From contig NZ_JACIEE010000009.1 of NCBI RefSeq assembly GCF_014196765.1, forward strand, positions 1 through 64,000: DNA of 64,000 nt, in the 5' to 3' direction. This stretch comes from Mycoplana azooxidifex (lineage in GTDB: Bacteria; Pseudomonadota; Alphaproteobacteria; Rhizobiales; Rhizobiaceae). Position numbers and translations under genes: made by a program. Positions 26,928 to 35,243 of this stretch are shown in pieces. Each line of letters opens with the position of its first letter. Positions within the stretch are counted from its first letter, which is position 1. The notes beneath the pieces were generated by a model. The model made no database searches and had not been told where the DNA came from. It saw nothing but the letters and a program-made list of their open reading frames with translations.

Positions 26928-28571
26928 ATGGCCATCTCAAAGACCTCCGCAGCCGACTGGTGGCGCGGCGCGGTGATCTACCAGGTCTATCCGCGCTCGT
27001 TCCAGGATACGACCGGCGATGGCATCGGCGACCTGAAAGGGGTGACGCAGCGGCTCTCGCACATCGCTTCCCTCGGCGTCGACGCGATCTGGCTGTCGCC
27101 GTTCTTCAAGTCGCCGATGGCGGACATGGGCTACGACGTCTCCGACTATTGCGACGTCGATCCGATGTTCGGCTCGCTCGCCGATTTCGACGACATGCTG
27201 GCGGAGGCCCACGGCCTCGGGCTCAAGGTCATCATCGACCAGGTGATCTCGCATACGTCCGACCAGCACCCATGGTTCAAGGAGAGCCGCTCGAGCCGGG
27301 ACAACGACAAGGCGGACTGGTATGTCTGGGCCGAGCCGAAGAAGGACGGCACGGCGCCGAACAACTGGCTGTCGGTCTTCGGCGGTCCCGCCTGGGAATG
27401 GGACGGCGTGCGCCGGCAGTACTACATGCACAACTTCCTCACCTCGCAGCCGGACCTCAACTTCCACAATCCGGACGTCCAGGAGGCGTTGCTGGAGACG
27501 ATGCGCTTCTGGCTCGACCGCGGCGTCGACGGTTTCCGGCTGGATACGGCGAACTACTATTTCCACGATGCGAAGATCAGGGACAACCCGCCGCACGAGC
27601 CGGACTCGGACGAGGCGGGGCTCGACGCACCCGACGTCAATCCCTACGGCATGCAGGCGCACCGCTACGACAAGACGCAGCCGGAGAACGTCGGCTTCCT
27701 CAAGCGCGTGCGCGCGCTTCTCGACAGCTACGAAGGCCGCACCGCGGTCGGCGAGGTCGGCGACGGCGCGCGCTCGCTGAAGACGGTGGCGGAGTATACC
27801 AGCGGCGGCGACAAGCTGCACATGTGCTACACCTTCGACCTGCTGGGGCCGGATTTCTCCGCGTCCTACATCCGCAAATGCGTGGAGGGGTTCCAGAAGG
27901 CGGTGACGGACGGTTGGGTCTGCTGGGCGTTCTCCAACCACGACGTCGAGCGCCATGTCAGCCGCTTCATCGACGCGCCGGAGGAACGCGAGCGGGTGGC
28001 GCGGCTGGCCGCGACGCTGCTTTCGACGTTGCGCGGCACGATCTGCCTCTACCAAGGCGAGGAGCTCGGCCTGCCGGAAGCCGAACTCGCCTTCGAGGAC
28101 CTGCGCGATCCCTACGGCATCCGCTTCTGGCCCGCCTTCAAGGGCCGCGACGGGTGCCGCACGCCGATGCCCTGGCAGGTGGACGCGCCACATGCGGGCT
28201 TCAGCGCCGGGCGTCCCTGGCTGCCGGTGCCGGTCGAGCACGCGCGGCTTGCCGCCGACACGCAGGAAAAGGTGCCCGGCTCGGTGCTCAACCACTACCG
28301 TGACACACTGGCCTTCCGGAAGGCGCATCCGGCACTCCTCGACGGCGAGATGGCGTTCGTGAAGTCCAACCAGGACGTGCTGGCCTTTACGCGGCAAAAA
28401 GGCGCCGAGACGCTCCTGTTCGTGTTCAACCTGACGCGGGAAAAGGTGGAGTTCGCGCCGCCGTCATCGATGACGCTCGGAGAGACCGTCGCCGTCCCCG
28501 GCTTCGGCGGCAGGGTTGCCGATGGCACGGTGGAACTGGCGCCGCTGGACATGGCCTGCGTGCGGCTCTGA
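26928..28571 (+). CDS. aglA: Alpha-glucosidase, GH13
   Basis: Cytoplasmic alpha-amylase-family hydrolase (547 aa) of the oligo-1,6-glucosidase/alpha-glucosidase type. The (beta/alpha)8 signature regions are present: region I as DQVISHTSDQH, region II GFRLDTANY with the nucleophile Asp, region III with the acid/base Glu in TAVGEVGD, and region IV SNHDVERH. It would split maltose, sucrose or trehalulose-like disaccharides; the rhizobial AglA sits in an aglEFGAK transport operon, but no ABC transporter genes occur here. The ATG at 26928 starts MAISKTSAADWW, just before the catalytic domain. Downstream is a convergent DUF cassette. Confidence 0.93.
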   Translation: MAISKTSAADWWRGAVIYQVYPRSFQDTTGDGIGDLKGVTQRLSHIASLGVDAIWLSPFFKSPMADMGYDVSDYCDVDPMFGSLADFDDMLAEAHGLGLKVIIDQVISHTSDQHPWFKESRSSRDNDKADWYVWAEPKKDGTAPNNWLSVFGGPAWEWDGVRRQYYMHNFLTSQPDLNFHNPDVQEALLETMRFWLDRGVDGFRLDTANYYFHDAKIRDNPPHEPDSDEAGLDAPDVNPYGMQAHRYDKTQPENVGFLKRVRALLDSYEGRTAVGEVGDGARSLKTVAEYTSGGDKLHMCYTFDLLGPDFSASYIRKCVEGFQKAVTDGWVCWAFSNHDVERHVSRFIDAPEERERVARLAATLLSTLRGTICLYQGEELGLPEAELAFEDLRDPYGIRFWPAFKGRDGCRTPMPWQVDAPHAGFSAGRPWLPVPVEHARLAADTQEKVPGSVLNHYRDTLAFRKAHPALLDGEMAFVKSNQDVLAFTRQKGAETLLFVFNLTREKVEFAPPSSMTLGETVAVPGFGGRVADGTVELAPLDMACVRL

Positions 28572-28620
28572 ATGCCCAGTGCATTGTAGGAACACCAGAA
28601 AGAGGCGTTCGCAAAGTGCC

Positions 28621-28776
28621 TCAAAGGCGAAAGGTCCGGCCTGCGCGGTGATCTCGCATGGCGTCGTCGGCGAGTTGGTCCAGCTTGCCGCCGCTCCTGG
28701 CGTCGCCTTCGATCTGCTTGTCCCAGCGTTCGGCCTGTAGCCTGCCGAACCATAGCGAGAACGCAATTTGCGGCAT
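28621..28776 (-). CDS. 51-aa protein of the DUF4160/DUF2442 cassette
   Basis: A short protein beginning MPQIAFSLWFGRLQAERWDK, rich in charged residues after a hydrophobic start, and ending RAGRTFRL. It starts five bases after the DUF2442 stop and is therefore translated from the same transcript. The reading frame is credible because the protein has an amphipathic, non-random composition unlike the arginine-rich shadow frames. I believe similar small proteins accompany DUF2442 genes in other proteobacteria, but I cannot verify this. Function unknown. Confidence 0.55.
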   Translation of the reverse strand: MPQIAFSLWFGRLQAERWDKQIEGDARSGGKLDQLADDAMRDHRAGRTFRL

Positions 28777-28781
28777 GATCG

Positions 28782-29027
28782 TCAGGCGGCGGGACGCTTG
28801 CGGGTCATGTCGCCGCGCCCGGCCAGAAGGCCGGCGATCGAGATGTCCTCGTCCAGATGGTCCCAATGAAGACCGGCGGGACTGATCTCGAAATCGCGGC
28901 GCTGTTGCATCGTTGCTGCCAGAAGGCGGGGGAACCAGGCAAGGGGGACGCCGAGCGTGCGGCCATCGTCGAGTGTGACCCACATCGTATCATCGTCGAA
29001 GCGTACTTCAGTTGCCGAAATGCTCAT
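28782..29027 (-). CDS. DUF2442 domain protein
   Basis: An 81-aa protein with the DUF2442 pattern: VRFDDDTMWVTLDDGRTLGVPLAWFPRL followed by a short helix and GLHWDHLDEDISIAGLL. The domain is a small DNA-bending/NikR-like fold by published structural comparisons and commonly pairs with DUF4160 in toxin-antitoxin-like cassettes. Its start overlaps the end of the DUF4160 gene by 20 bp, so expression is coupled. No proven activity. Confidence 0.85.
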   Translation of the reverse strand: MSISATEVRFDDDTMWVTLDDGRTLGVPLAWFPRLLAATMQQRRDFEISPAGLHWDHLDEDISIAGLLAGRGDMTRKRPAA

Positions 29028-29253
29028 CCCATTTCCTCTGGATGATGGTGCGATTGTCGATCACTTTGCGAATGATAGCAGAGAGTTCCCTCGCGTTGAA
29101 GCCGCGGCTCTCGGCTATCCCGATTGTCGGCTCCAGCCAGACCTTGGCTTCGCCGCCCGCAGCGCGGACGTGGATATGCACCGGTTCGCGCGGGTCGCCT
29201 TCGTTCGAATAGAAGAAGAACGTAAACTTCTCGAAGCGGAAGACGACCGGCAT
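29008..29253 (-). CDS. DUF4160 domain protein
   Basis: An 81-aa protein with the DUF4160 signature: MPVVFRFEKFTFFFYSNEG, REPVHIHVRAAGGEAKVWL and the ELSAIIRKVIDNRTIIQRKW helix. DUF4160 and DUF2442 proteins co-occur as a two-gene unit that is suspected, not proven, to be toxin-antitoxin-like. The ATG at 29253 lies five bases after the adenine deaminase stop, meaning the cassette has no room for its own promoter there and rides on the ade transcript unless a promoter lies within ade. Confidence 0.87.
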   Translation of the reverse strand: MPVVFRFEKFTFFFYSNEGDPREPVHIHVRAAGGEAKVWLEPTIGIAESRGFNARELSAIIRKVIDNRTIIQRKWDEHFGN

Positions 29254-29258
29254 CGCGG

Positions 29259-30968
29259 TCACCCGATCAGTGCGAACCGGTCGACGTCCACCATTCCGCG
29301 GTCGGAGATCTTCAGGTGCGGGATCACCGGCAAGGGCAGGAAGGCGAGTTGGAGGAAGGGTTCCTCCAGCGTCGAGCCGAGGGCGAAGGCCGCCTTGCGC
29401 AGGTGGTGCAGCGTGTCGCGGACGGTCTCGTAGGGCTCCAGGCTCATCAGGCCGGCGACGGGGAGGGCAATCTCGCCTGTGACTCTGCCGTCCTCGACCA
29501 CGACGAAGCCCCCACGGATTTCGCCCAGCCGGTTGGCGGCCAGCGCCATGTCGTCCTCGTTGACGCCGACGACGCAGATGTTGTGGCTGTCGTGGCCGAC
29601 GGTGGAGGCGATCGCGCCCTTCTTCAGGCCGAAGCCCTGGACGAAGCCGTTGGCATGGTTGCCGTTCTTGCCGTGCCGTTCGATGACGGCCACCCGGATG
29701 ATGTCGCGGGAAAGGTCGACGGTCGTCTGGTTGCCGCTTGCCGGCAGCCGGTAGCGACGATGCTCGGTGATGATCTTGCCAGGCATGACGCCGATCACCG
29801 GCGTCTCCCCTTCCGTCACCGGCACGGCAAAGTGCGAGGCCTTGACCGGCCGTGCCCTGACGCTGTCGAGGCCGATCGGGGCAACGGGCTTGCGACCCGC
29901 AAAGAGCGCGTCGGTCACGCGGCGGCCGGCGGCAAAGACCATTTCGGCCCGGCAGTCCTCCAGCGTGTCGATCACGACGAGATCGGCGCGCCAGCCGGGG
30001 GCGACGAGGCCGCGATCCTGCAGCCCGAAGGCCTTCGCCGCCGAGATCGAGGCGGCGCGATAGACGGCGAGCGGCGCCCGACCATGGGAGATCGCGGTGC
30101 GGATCATGTGGTCGAGATGGCCCTGCTCGGCGATGTCGAGGGGGTTGCGGTCGTCGGTGCACAGCGCGATGAAGGGCGACAGCCGCTCGGTGAAGAGCGG
30201 CATCAGCGCCAGCAGGTCCTTCGAGACCGAGCCCTCGCGGATGAGGATGTGCATGCCTTTCCTGATCTTCTCCAGCGCCTCCTCCGCGCTCGTGCACTCG
30301 TGGTCGGTGCGGATGCCGGCCGACAGATAGCCATTGAGGCCGCGGCCGGAGAGCAGCGGCGCATGACCGTCAATATGGCCACCCTGGAAGGCCTCGAGCT
30401 TCGCCATGCAGCCGGGGTCCTTGTGGATCACGCCGGGGAAGTTCATGAACTCGGCAAGGCCGATTACCTTCGGGTGATCGCGAAACGGCAGCAGCTTTTC
30501 GACCGGCAGGTCGGCGCCGGAAGTCTCCAGATGCGTCGCCGGCACGCAGCTCGACAACTGCACGCGGATGTCCATGATCGTCTGTTCGGCCGAATCGAGG
30601 AAGAAGCGGATGCCCTCTTCGCCGAGCACGTTGGCGATCTCGTGCGGATCGCAGATCGCGGTGGTCACGCCATAGGGCAGGACGCAGCGGTCGAACTCGT
30701 GCGGGGTGACGAGCGAGCTCTCGATATGCAGGTGGGTGTCGATGAAGCCGGGCACGACGATGCGGCCGGAAACATCGATTTCCTCGCGGCCCTCATAGGC
30801 CTCGCCGGTGCCGACGATGCGATCGCCGCAGATGGCGACGTCGGAGGCGACCAGTTCGCCGGTGACGAGATCGAAAAAGCGCCCGCCCTTCAGCACGATG
30901 TCGGCGGGCGAGCGGCCGGTGCCCTGGTCGATCAGGCGTTCCAGGCGGGTGGTGCCGGTGGCGGTCAT
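29259..30968 (-). CDS. ade: Adenine deaminase
   Basis: Metal-dependent amidohydrolase (569 aa) converting adenine to hypoxanthine, which then feeds xanthine dehydrogenase. The [15 protein letters not shown] zinc motif (residues about 75-89), [25 protein letters not shown] and the C-terminal [10 protein letters not shown] stretch are diagnostic of the AdeC family. The ATG at 30968 has a GGAGAG ribosome binding site; upstream open codons belong to another frame of the spacer. The gene lies 86 bp downstream of the aldose epimerase gene and is followed without a gap by the DUF4160 cassette. Confidence 0.95.
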   Translation of the reverse strand: MTATGTTRLERLIDQGTGRSPADIVLKGGRFFDLVTGELVASDVAICGDRIVGTGEAYEGREEIDVSGRIVVPGFIDTHLHIESSLVTPHEFDRCVLPYGVTTAICDPHEIANVLGEEGIRFFLDSAEQTIMDIRVQLSSCVPATHLETSGADLPVEKLLPFRDHPKVIGLAEFMNFPGVIHKDPGCMAKLEAFQGGHIDGHAPLLSGRGLNGYLSAGIRTDHECTSAEEALEKIRKGMHILIREGSVSKDLLALMPLFTERLSPFIALCTDDRNPLDIAEQGHLDHMIRTAISHGRAPLAVYRAASISAAKAFGLQDRGLVAPGWRADLVVIDTLEDCRAEMVFAAGRRVTDALFAGRKPVAPIGLDSVRARPVKASHFAVPVTEGETPVIGVMPGKIITEHRRYRLPASGNQTTVDLSRDIIRVAVIERHGKNGNHANGFVQGFGLKKGAIASTVGHDSHNICVVGVNEDDMALAANRLGEIRGGFVVVEDGRVTGEIALPVAGLMSLEPYETVRDTLHHLRKAAFALGSTLEEPFLQLAFLPLPVIPHLKISDRGMVDVDRFALIG

Positions 30969-31054
30969 GACGGTCTCTCCGAATCCCTCTTGGAAAATTC
31001 TAGCAGGGAAGGGGCCGGCTTGCCGAATTTCCCGTGCGACGGTCCCGTTGCCGT

Positions 31055-31924
31055 TCAGGCAGGGAAGGTGACGGTGAAGGCGAAGCGCCGGCTTTCGTCG
31101 GCTTGGAGCACGGTGCCATAGGGGCGCTGCGACAGCTCGCGCGAACCGCCGTTCTCCGCCGCGATGCCGTGCCACGGCTCGATGCAGATGTAGGGCGCGC
31201 CGGGCTTGGTCCAGAGCGCGAGGTTCGGCAGGTTGTCGAAATGGAACTTCAGGGCAGGGCCGCCATCGGCGGCATAGGTGAGCCCATCGCCGGCGCCTTC
31301 GGGAAAGATCATGGCGTCGGCCTCGAACTGGGCGGGATCGAGGACGAGCGCGCCCTTGGCGAAGGGCGACGGCAGGTCCCCGGGTGCGAGCAGGCCGTCC
31401 CTGAGCCGCCGGAGGACCGGCTCGCCGCCATTGTCGAGGCGGATGGTGTGCGGTCGGCCGGCAGCACCCGGCAGGGGCCAGACGAAGGCGGGGTGGAAGC
31501 CGAGGCCGAAGGGCATCGGCCGGTCGCCGCGGTTGGAGACGGTGGCGGAGACGGTCAAGGTTGGCCCTTCCAGCCTGTGTTCGACGGCGAGCAGGAATTC
31601 GAAGGGATAGACGGCGCGCGTCGCCTCCGAGGCTGCCAGTTCGTGGCGGCACATCGTGTCCGTCGCCGCGGCCAGCGCAAATTCCCGACGCCGGGCAAAT
31701 CCGTGCTGCCCCATGGGATAGGGCTCGCCGTCGATTGCGAGCGTATCGTCCGGCGCCTTGCCGACGATCGGAAACAGCACCGGCGACCGCCCGGACCAGA
31801 AGGCGGCGTCGCCGTTCCAGAGCCAGCTTCTGCCGTCCGGCGTCGCGACCGCCTGCATTTCCGCGCCGAGCGGGGAGACGTCGACCGTCAGGAACGCGTT
31901 CTCGATACGGGTAAGGGTGGTCAT
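31055..31924 (-). CDS. Aldose 1-epimerase family protein
   Basis: A 289-aa galactose mutarotase-like protein. The N-terminal [19 protein letters not shown], the [11 protein letters not shown] segment, FGLGFHPAF with the catalytic His and [10 protein letters not shown] with the catalytic Glu fit the family branch related to LacX and D-hexose-6-phosphate epimerases. It would interconvert sugar anomers in the cytoplasm. The ATG at 31924 has a GGAGCTC-type site (GGAG) before it. Divergent from the ArsR operon; same strand as ade, 86 bp apart. Confidence 0.87.
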   Translation of the reverse strand: MTTLTRIENAFLTVDVSPLGAEMQAVATPDGRSWLWNGDAAFWSGRSPVLFPIVGKAPDDTLAIDGEPYPMGQHGFARRREFALAAATDTMCRHELAASEATRAVYPFEFLLAVEHRLEGPTLTVSATVSNRGDRPMPFGLGFHPAFVWPLPGAAGRPHTIRLDNGGEPVLRRLRDGLLAPGDLPSPFAKGALVLDPAQFEADAMIFPEGAGDGLTYAADGGPALKFHFDNLPNLALWTKPGAPYICIEPWHGIAAENGGSRELSQRPYGTVLQADESRRFAFTVTFPA

Positions 31925-32057
31925 GGAGAGCTCCTGATGCGGCAACACGTTCGGCGCAGCATAGACGCTTCCGCCGGATTCTTCGTCTGCCGATAGCAGG
32001 CCTCTGGATGATTTTCTGATGCCGTGTCGCGATGGCATCGAAGCTGCGCCGTACCGC

Positions 32058-32098
32058 TTGACATATTCATAACCGAAGAGTTATTGAATTAATCAATA
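32058..32098 (+). promoter_or_regulatory. Promoter/operator of the arsR-SRPBCC operon
   Basis: An AT-rich island in GC-rich DNA. A consensus TTGACA (32058-32063) with 17-bp spacing to TTATTG (32081-32086) is a likely promoter. Two inverted repeats overlap it: ATAAC-N6-GTTAT (32069-32084) and TATTGA-N5-TCAATA (32082-32098). The second covers the -10 region, as expected for ArsR-type autorepression. The reading of the motifs is direct; the regulatory role is inferred. Confidence 0.55.
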
Positions 32099-32119
32099 GC
32101 CAACGGGTTATGGATTTCG

Positions 32120-32443
32120 ATGAGCGAAGCGCAGGACCTTCTCTTCACCGCACTGGCGGACCCGACGCGTCGGGCGATCTTCGAGCGGCTGTGCCGCCGG
32201 AGTGAGCAGACCGTGGGGGCGTTGACCGCGGAAGCGGGCGTGTCGCAGCCGGCGGTGTCCAAGCATCTCGGCGTGCTGAAGCGGGCGGGCCTGGTGTCCG
32301 ACCGTCCTCAGGGCCGCCAGACCCATTACAGTGCCCGGCTCGAAGCGCTCTCCCCCCTGGTGGACTGGACCCAGCAGATGTCCGGCTTCTGGGAAAGCCG
32401 GTTCGACGATCTCGAAGACCTGCTCAAGAGGATGGACCAATGA
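32120..32443 (+). CDS. ArsR-family transcriptional regulator
   Basis: A 107-aa winged-helix repressor. LFTALADPTRRAIFERLC and VSQPAVSKHLGVLKRAGLV form the helix-turn-helix, followed by the RPQGRQTHYSA wing. No metal-binding cysteine motif (ELCVC-type) exists, so it belongs to the non-metal ArsR branch that is usually coupled to an SRPBCC/AHSA1 protein. Its stop overlaps the next ATG by four bases (ATGA). Candidate operator palindromes lie immediately upstream. Confidence 0.9.
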   Translation: MSEAQDLLFTALADPTRRAIFERLCRRSEQTVGALTAEAGVSQPAVSKHLGVLKRAGLVSDRPQGRQTHYSARLEALSPLVDWTQQMSGFWESRFDDLEDLLKRMDQ

Positions 32444-32850
32444 ACGTACATGCCGAAAAGACCCTTTCCGTCGTCGTCGAACGGGAACTGCCGCATCCGC
32501 CGGAGAAGATCTGGCGCGCGCTCACGCAACCGCAACTCATCGAGGAGTGGCTGATGAAGAACGAATTCAAGCCTGCCGTCGGCCACGCCTTCAGCCTGCG
32601 CGCCGACTGGGGCACCGTGGAATGCCGGGTACGCACCGTCGAGCCGAACAGGACCCTGTCCTACACATGGGACGCCACGCCGCTGGAGAGCGTCGTCACC
32701 TGGACGCTGACGCCGACCGAGACCGGCACGATGCTGCGCATGGAGCAAACCGGTTTCCGGCAGGACCAGCCGATGTTCTATGGCGGCGCGAAGATGGGCT
32801 GGCCGAAATTCCTCGACAAACTCGAAGACGTGCTCACCCGTCTGGACTGA
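32440..32850 (+). CDS. SRPBCC/AHSA1 domain protein
   Basis: A 136-aa START-like protein with a hydrophobic ligand pocket. The opening VVERELPHPPEKIWRALTQP and the EWLMKNEFKPAVGHAF stretch are characteristic of the AHSA1-like proteins coded together with ArsR regulators. Such pairs are common and appear to bind unknown small molecules or modulate stress responses; no ligand can be inferred here. Translationally coupled to the regulator upstream. Confidence 0.87.
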   Translation: MNVHAEKTLSVVVERELPHPPEKIWRALTQPQLIEEWLMKNEFKPAVGHAFSLRADWGTVECRVRTVEPNRTLSYTWDATPLESVVTWTLTPTETGTMLRMEQTGFRQDQPMFYGGAKMGWPKFLDKLEDVLTRLD

Positions 32851-33007
32851 GGGCGTTCGACCTCCGCCATCGGCGCAAAACCCTCCCGTTGCACCACAGC
32901 CCTTGCAGACGCGGCCTGTCCGAGGACGGCCGCGGATGGCGCCGTCGTGCCGTCGGGCGGACATCAAGAAGCGGGGTCGCTCGGCCCTGCAGTCAAAGGA
33001 GACCGAT

Positions 33008-33220
33008 TTGAACTGGAACAAGTGGATAAGACAGTTTCACCGCTGGATTTCGATCGCCTTCACGCTTGCCGTGATCGCCAACATCGCCGCCATGGGCATG
33101 GAGGAGCCCGTGCTCTGGATCGGCCTGCTGGCGCTTGTGCCGCTCATCCTTCTGCTCGTAACGGGGCTCTATCTCTTCGTCCTGCCCTATGCCGCGAAAC
33201 GGCGCGACATCGCCCGTTAG
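33008..33220 (+). CDS. Small two-helix membrane protein, TTG start
   Basis: A 70-aa protein with two hydrophobic helices (residues about 14-30 and 35-55), a tryptophan-rich start NWNKWIRQFHRWIS and a basic C-terminus. The TTG start is decided by a strong AAGGAG ribosome binding site at 32996-33001, seven bases upstream; the same frame is open far upstream but that part has no coding character. The composition resembles small PepSY-like or haem-transport accessory fragments only loosely; function is unknown. It follows the SRPBCC gene by 157 bp and may share its transcript. Confidence 0.65.
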   Translation: MNWNKWIRQFHRWISIAFTLAVIANIAAMGMEEPVLWIGLLALVPLILLLVTGLYLFVLPYAAKRRDIAR

Positions 33221-33286
33221 GGCGCCGGCCACGTCGATGAGCAGAAGCGGCCGGCTGCGGCCGCTTCCAATTCCGTCATTCCGCGC

Positions 33287-34612
33287 TCAGATATTGTCCA
33301 TCAGCACGTCCCGCAGCTTGCCGAACAGTTCGTCGATATGGTGCTTCTCGATGATCAGCGGCGGGGAGAGCGCGATGATGTCGCCGGTGGTGCGGATCAG
33401 GAGGCCCTTCTCGTAGGCCTTGAGGAAGGCGGAGAAGGCGCGCTTGGTGGACTCGCCGGCGATCGGCGACAGCTCGATCGCACCGATCAGGCCGATGTTG
33501 CGGATGTCGATCACGTTCGGGCAGTCCTTCAGCGAATGCAGCCCATCCTCCCAGTAGGAGGCGAGCTCGGCCGCGCGGGTGAGCAGGCCCTCTTCCTTGT
33601 AGGTGTCGAGCGTGCCGAGTGCCGCGGCTGACGCGATCGGATTGCCGGAATAGGTATAGCCGTGGAAGAACTCGATCAGGTGCTCTGGACCGTTCATGAA
33701 GGCGTCGTGGATCTCTGAGGTGACGAAGACGGCGCCCATCGGGATGACGCCGTTGGTCAGGCCCTTGGCCGTCGTGATGATGTCGGGCTTGACGTCGAAA
33801 TACTGGGCGGCGAACGGTGCGCCGAGGCGGCCGAAACCGGTGATGACCTCGTCGAAGATCAAAAGGATGCCGTGCTTGGTGCAGATCTCGCGCAGTTTCT
33901 GCAGGTAGCCCTTCGGCGGGATCAGCACGCCGGTGGAGCCCGCGACCGGCTCGACGATGACGGCGGCGATGGTGGAGGCGTCGTGCAGGGTGACGATGCG
34001 CTCGAGCTCGGTCGCGAGGTCGCCGCCATGCTCGGGCTCGCCGCGGGTGAACGCGTTCTTGTCCGGCAGGTGGGTGTGCGGCATGTGGTCGACGCCGGTC
34101 AGCAGCGTGCCGAACATCTTGCGGTTGGAGACGATGCCGCCGACAGAGATGCCGCCGAAGTTGACGCCGTGGTAGCCGCGTTCGCGGCCGATCAGGCGGA
34201 AGCGGGAGCCTTCGCCCTTCGCACGATGGTAGGCAAGCGCCACCTTCAGGGCGGTGTCGACGGATTCGGAGCCGGAATTGGTGTAGAGTACGTGGTTCAT
34301 GCCCTCGGGCGCGATGTCGACCAGCCGGTTGGCCAGTTCGAAGGCCTTGGGGTGGCCGAGCTGGAAGGCGGGCGCATAATCGAGCTCGCCGGCCTGTTCG
34401 CGGATCGCCTCGGTGATCTTCGGCCGGCAGTGGCCGGCGTTGACGCACCACAGCCCCGCCGTTCCGTCCAGCACCTGCCGCCCGTCATGGGTCTGGTAGT
34501 ACATGTCCTTCGCGCTGACGAAGAGGCGCGGCTCCTTCTTGAACTGCCGGTTCGCCGTGAACGGCATCCAGAAAGCGCGCATGTCGTTGGGGGTGTTCAG
34601 GCGGTTGGACAT
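33287..34612 (-). CDS. Omega-amino acid--pyruvate aminotransferase
   Basis: Class III PLP-dependent aminotransferase (441 aa) of the beta-alanine/omega-amino acid:pyruvate group. Seen are WMPFTANRQFK near the start, the YTNSGSESVDTALK cofactor phosphate loop, the FDEVITGFGR Asp, and the active-site Lys in TTAKGLTNGV. It would transfer amino groups from beta-alanine, taurine-like or polyamine-derived amines to pyruvate. Two ATGs compete: 34624 and 34612. The second is chosen because GGAG lies six bases before it. It stands alone, separated from nolR upstream by a terminator. Confidence 0.9.
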   Translation of the reverse strand: MSNRLNTPNDMRAFWMPFTANRQFKKEPRLFVSAKDMYYQTHDGRQVLDGTAGLWCVNAGHCRPKITEAIREQAGELDYAPAFQLGHPKAFELANRLVDIAPEGMNHVLYTNSGSESVDTALKVALAYHRAKGEGSRFRLIGRERGYHGVNFGGISVGGIVSNRKMFGTLLTGVDHMPHTHLPDKNAFTRGEPEHGGDLATELERIVTLHDASTIAAVIVEPVAGSTGVLIPPKGYLQKLREICTKHGILLIFDEVITGFGRLGAPFAAQYFDVKPDIITTAKGLTNGVIPMGAVFVTSEIHDAFMNGPEHLIEFFHGYTYSGNPIASAAALGTLDTYKEEGLLTRAAELASYWEDGLHSLKDCPNVIDIRNIGLIGAIELSPIAGESTKRAFSAFLKAYEKGLLIRTTGDIIALSPPLIIEKHHIDELFGKLRDVLMDNI

Positions 34613-34719
34613 GTCGATCTCCATGGGCGTGGTCGTCCCCCCGGGGCGGGTTCTTTACCTGTTGGTCAAATTATCGAAGCGTCCGGCACCGTCAAGCCTC
34701 GGCCGTTTCGCGCCGCCAC

Positions 34720-34757
34720 AAAAGAAAACGCCCGGCGGTGGTGTTCCGCCGGGCGTT
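34720..34757 (-). terminator. Rho-independent terminator after nolR-like gene
   Basis: A 12-bp perfect stem AACGCCCGGCGG / CCGCCGGGCGTT (34727-34738 and 34746-34757) with a seven-base loop. On the minus strand it is followed by TTTTCTTTT, about 20 bp after the stop of the regulator gene. It separates the regulator from the aminotransferase gene. Confidence 0.85.
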
Positions 34758-34777
34758 GAAAAGGGCCGTGCAGCCGG

Positions 34778-35113
34778 TCACGCGTAGCGCAACTGCCTGC
34801 TCTCGCTCGGTCGCGGCTCGCTGTAGATGCTGTCGATCGCACCCAGGATCGTCAGGACGGCGTCCGACTTGCTGGAATAATAGATCGTCTGGGCATCCCG
34901 ACGCGTCGTGACAAGATTCTGCGCGCGCAGCTTGGACAGGTGCTGGGACAGGGCGGACTGGCTCAATCCCACTTTCTGTGCGAGCGCGCCTACGGCGATT
35001 TCTCCGCTAACGAGTACCTTCAGGATCAGCAGGCGCTTGGGATTCGCCACTGCTGAGAGAAAGTTCGTTGCAACTTCGGCCTGTGCCTGCTCGTTGTCAG
35101 AAAAGGCGTCCAT
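34778..35113 (-). CDS. nolR: NolR-like ArsR-family repressor
   Basis: A 111-aa winged-helix regulator. The run FLSAVANPKRLLILKVLVSGEIAVGALAQK followed by VGLSQSALSQHLSKLRAQNL and TRRDAQTIYYSS is nearly the same as remembered NolR sequences, the rhizobial global repressor of nodulation and quorum-sensing genes. No metal-binding Cys motif. The ATG at 35113 has a GGAG site; an ATG ten codons upstream lacks one. A candidate NolR box lies in its own promoter. NolR homologues also exist in non-nodulating Rhizobiaceae, so the symbol denotes orthology by eye and not symbiosis. Confidence 0.8.
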   Translation of the reverse strand: MDAFSDNEQAQAEVATNFLSAVANPKRLLILKVLVSGEIAVGALAQKVGLSQSALSQHLSKLRAQNLVTTRRDAQTIYYSSKSDAVLTILGAIDSIYSEPRPSESRQLRYA

Positions 35114-35169
35114 CGGAAACTCCTTCAATGCGTATAACTTCAATATGTGCGGTCCCGTACTGTATGACT

Positions 35170-35185
35170 GTTAGCATATAAACAA
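35170..35185 (-). promoter_or_regulatory. Candidate NolR box
   Basis: GTTAG-N9-AA fits the published NolR consensus (A/T)TTAG-N9-A(T/A) except for the first base. It lies about 57-72 bp upstream of the nolR-like start in an AT-rich promoter stretch, where autoregulation would be expected. The match is short and could be coincidental. Confidence 0.35.
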
Positions 35186-35243
35186 AATCGAACACATCAA
35201 GTGGCCAGATATTGGGGGTCTGGGGCATCAGGGAGGGGGAGTG

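Noticed and set aside
28603-28620. Terminator between aglA and the DUF cassette
   Set aside because: No hairpin with a T run was seen in the short convergent gap.
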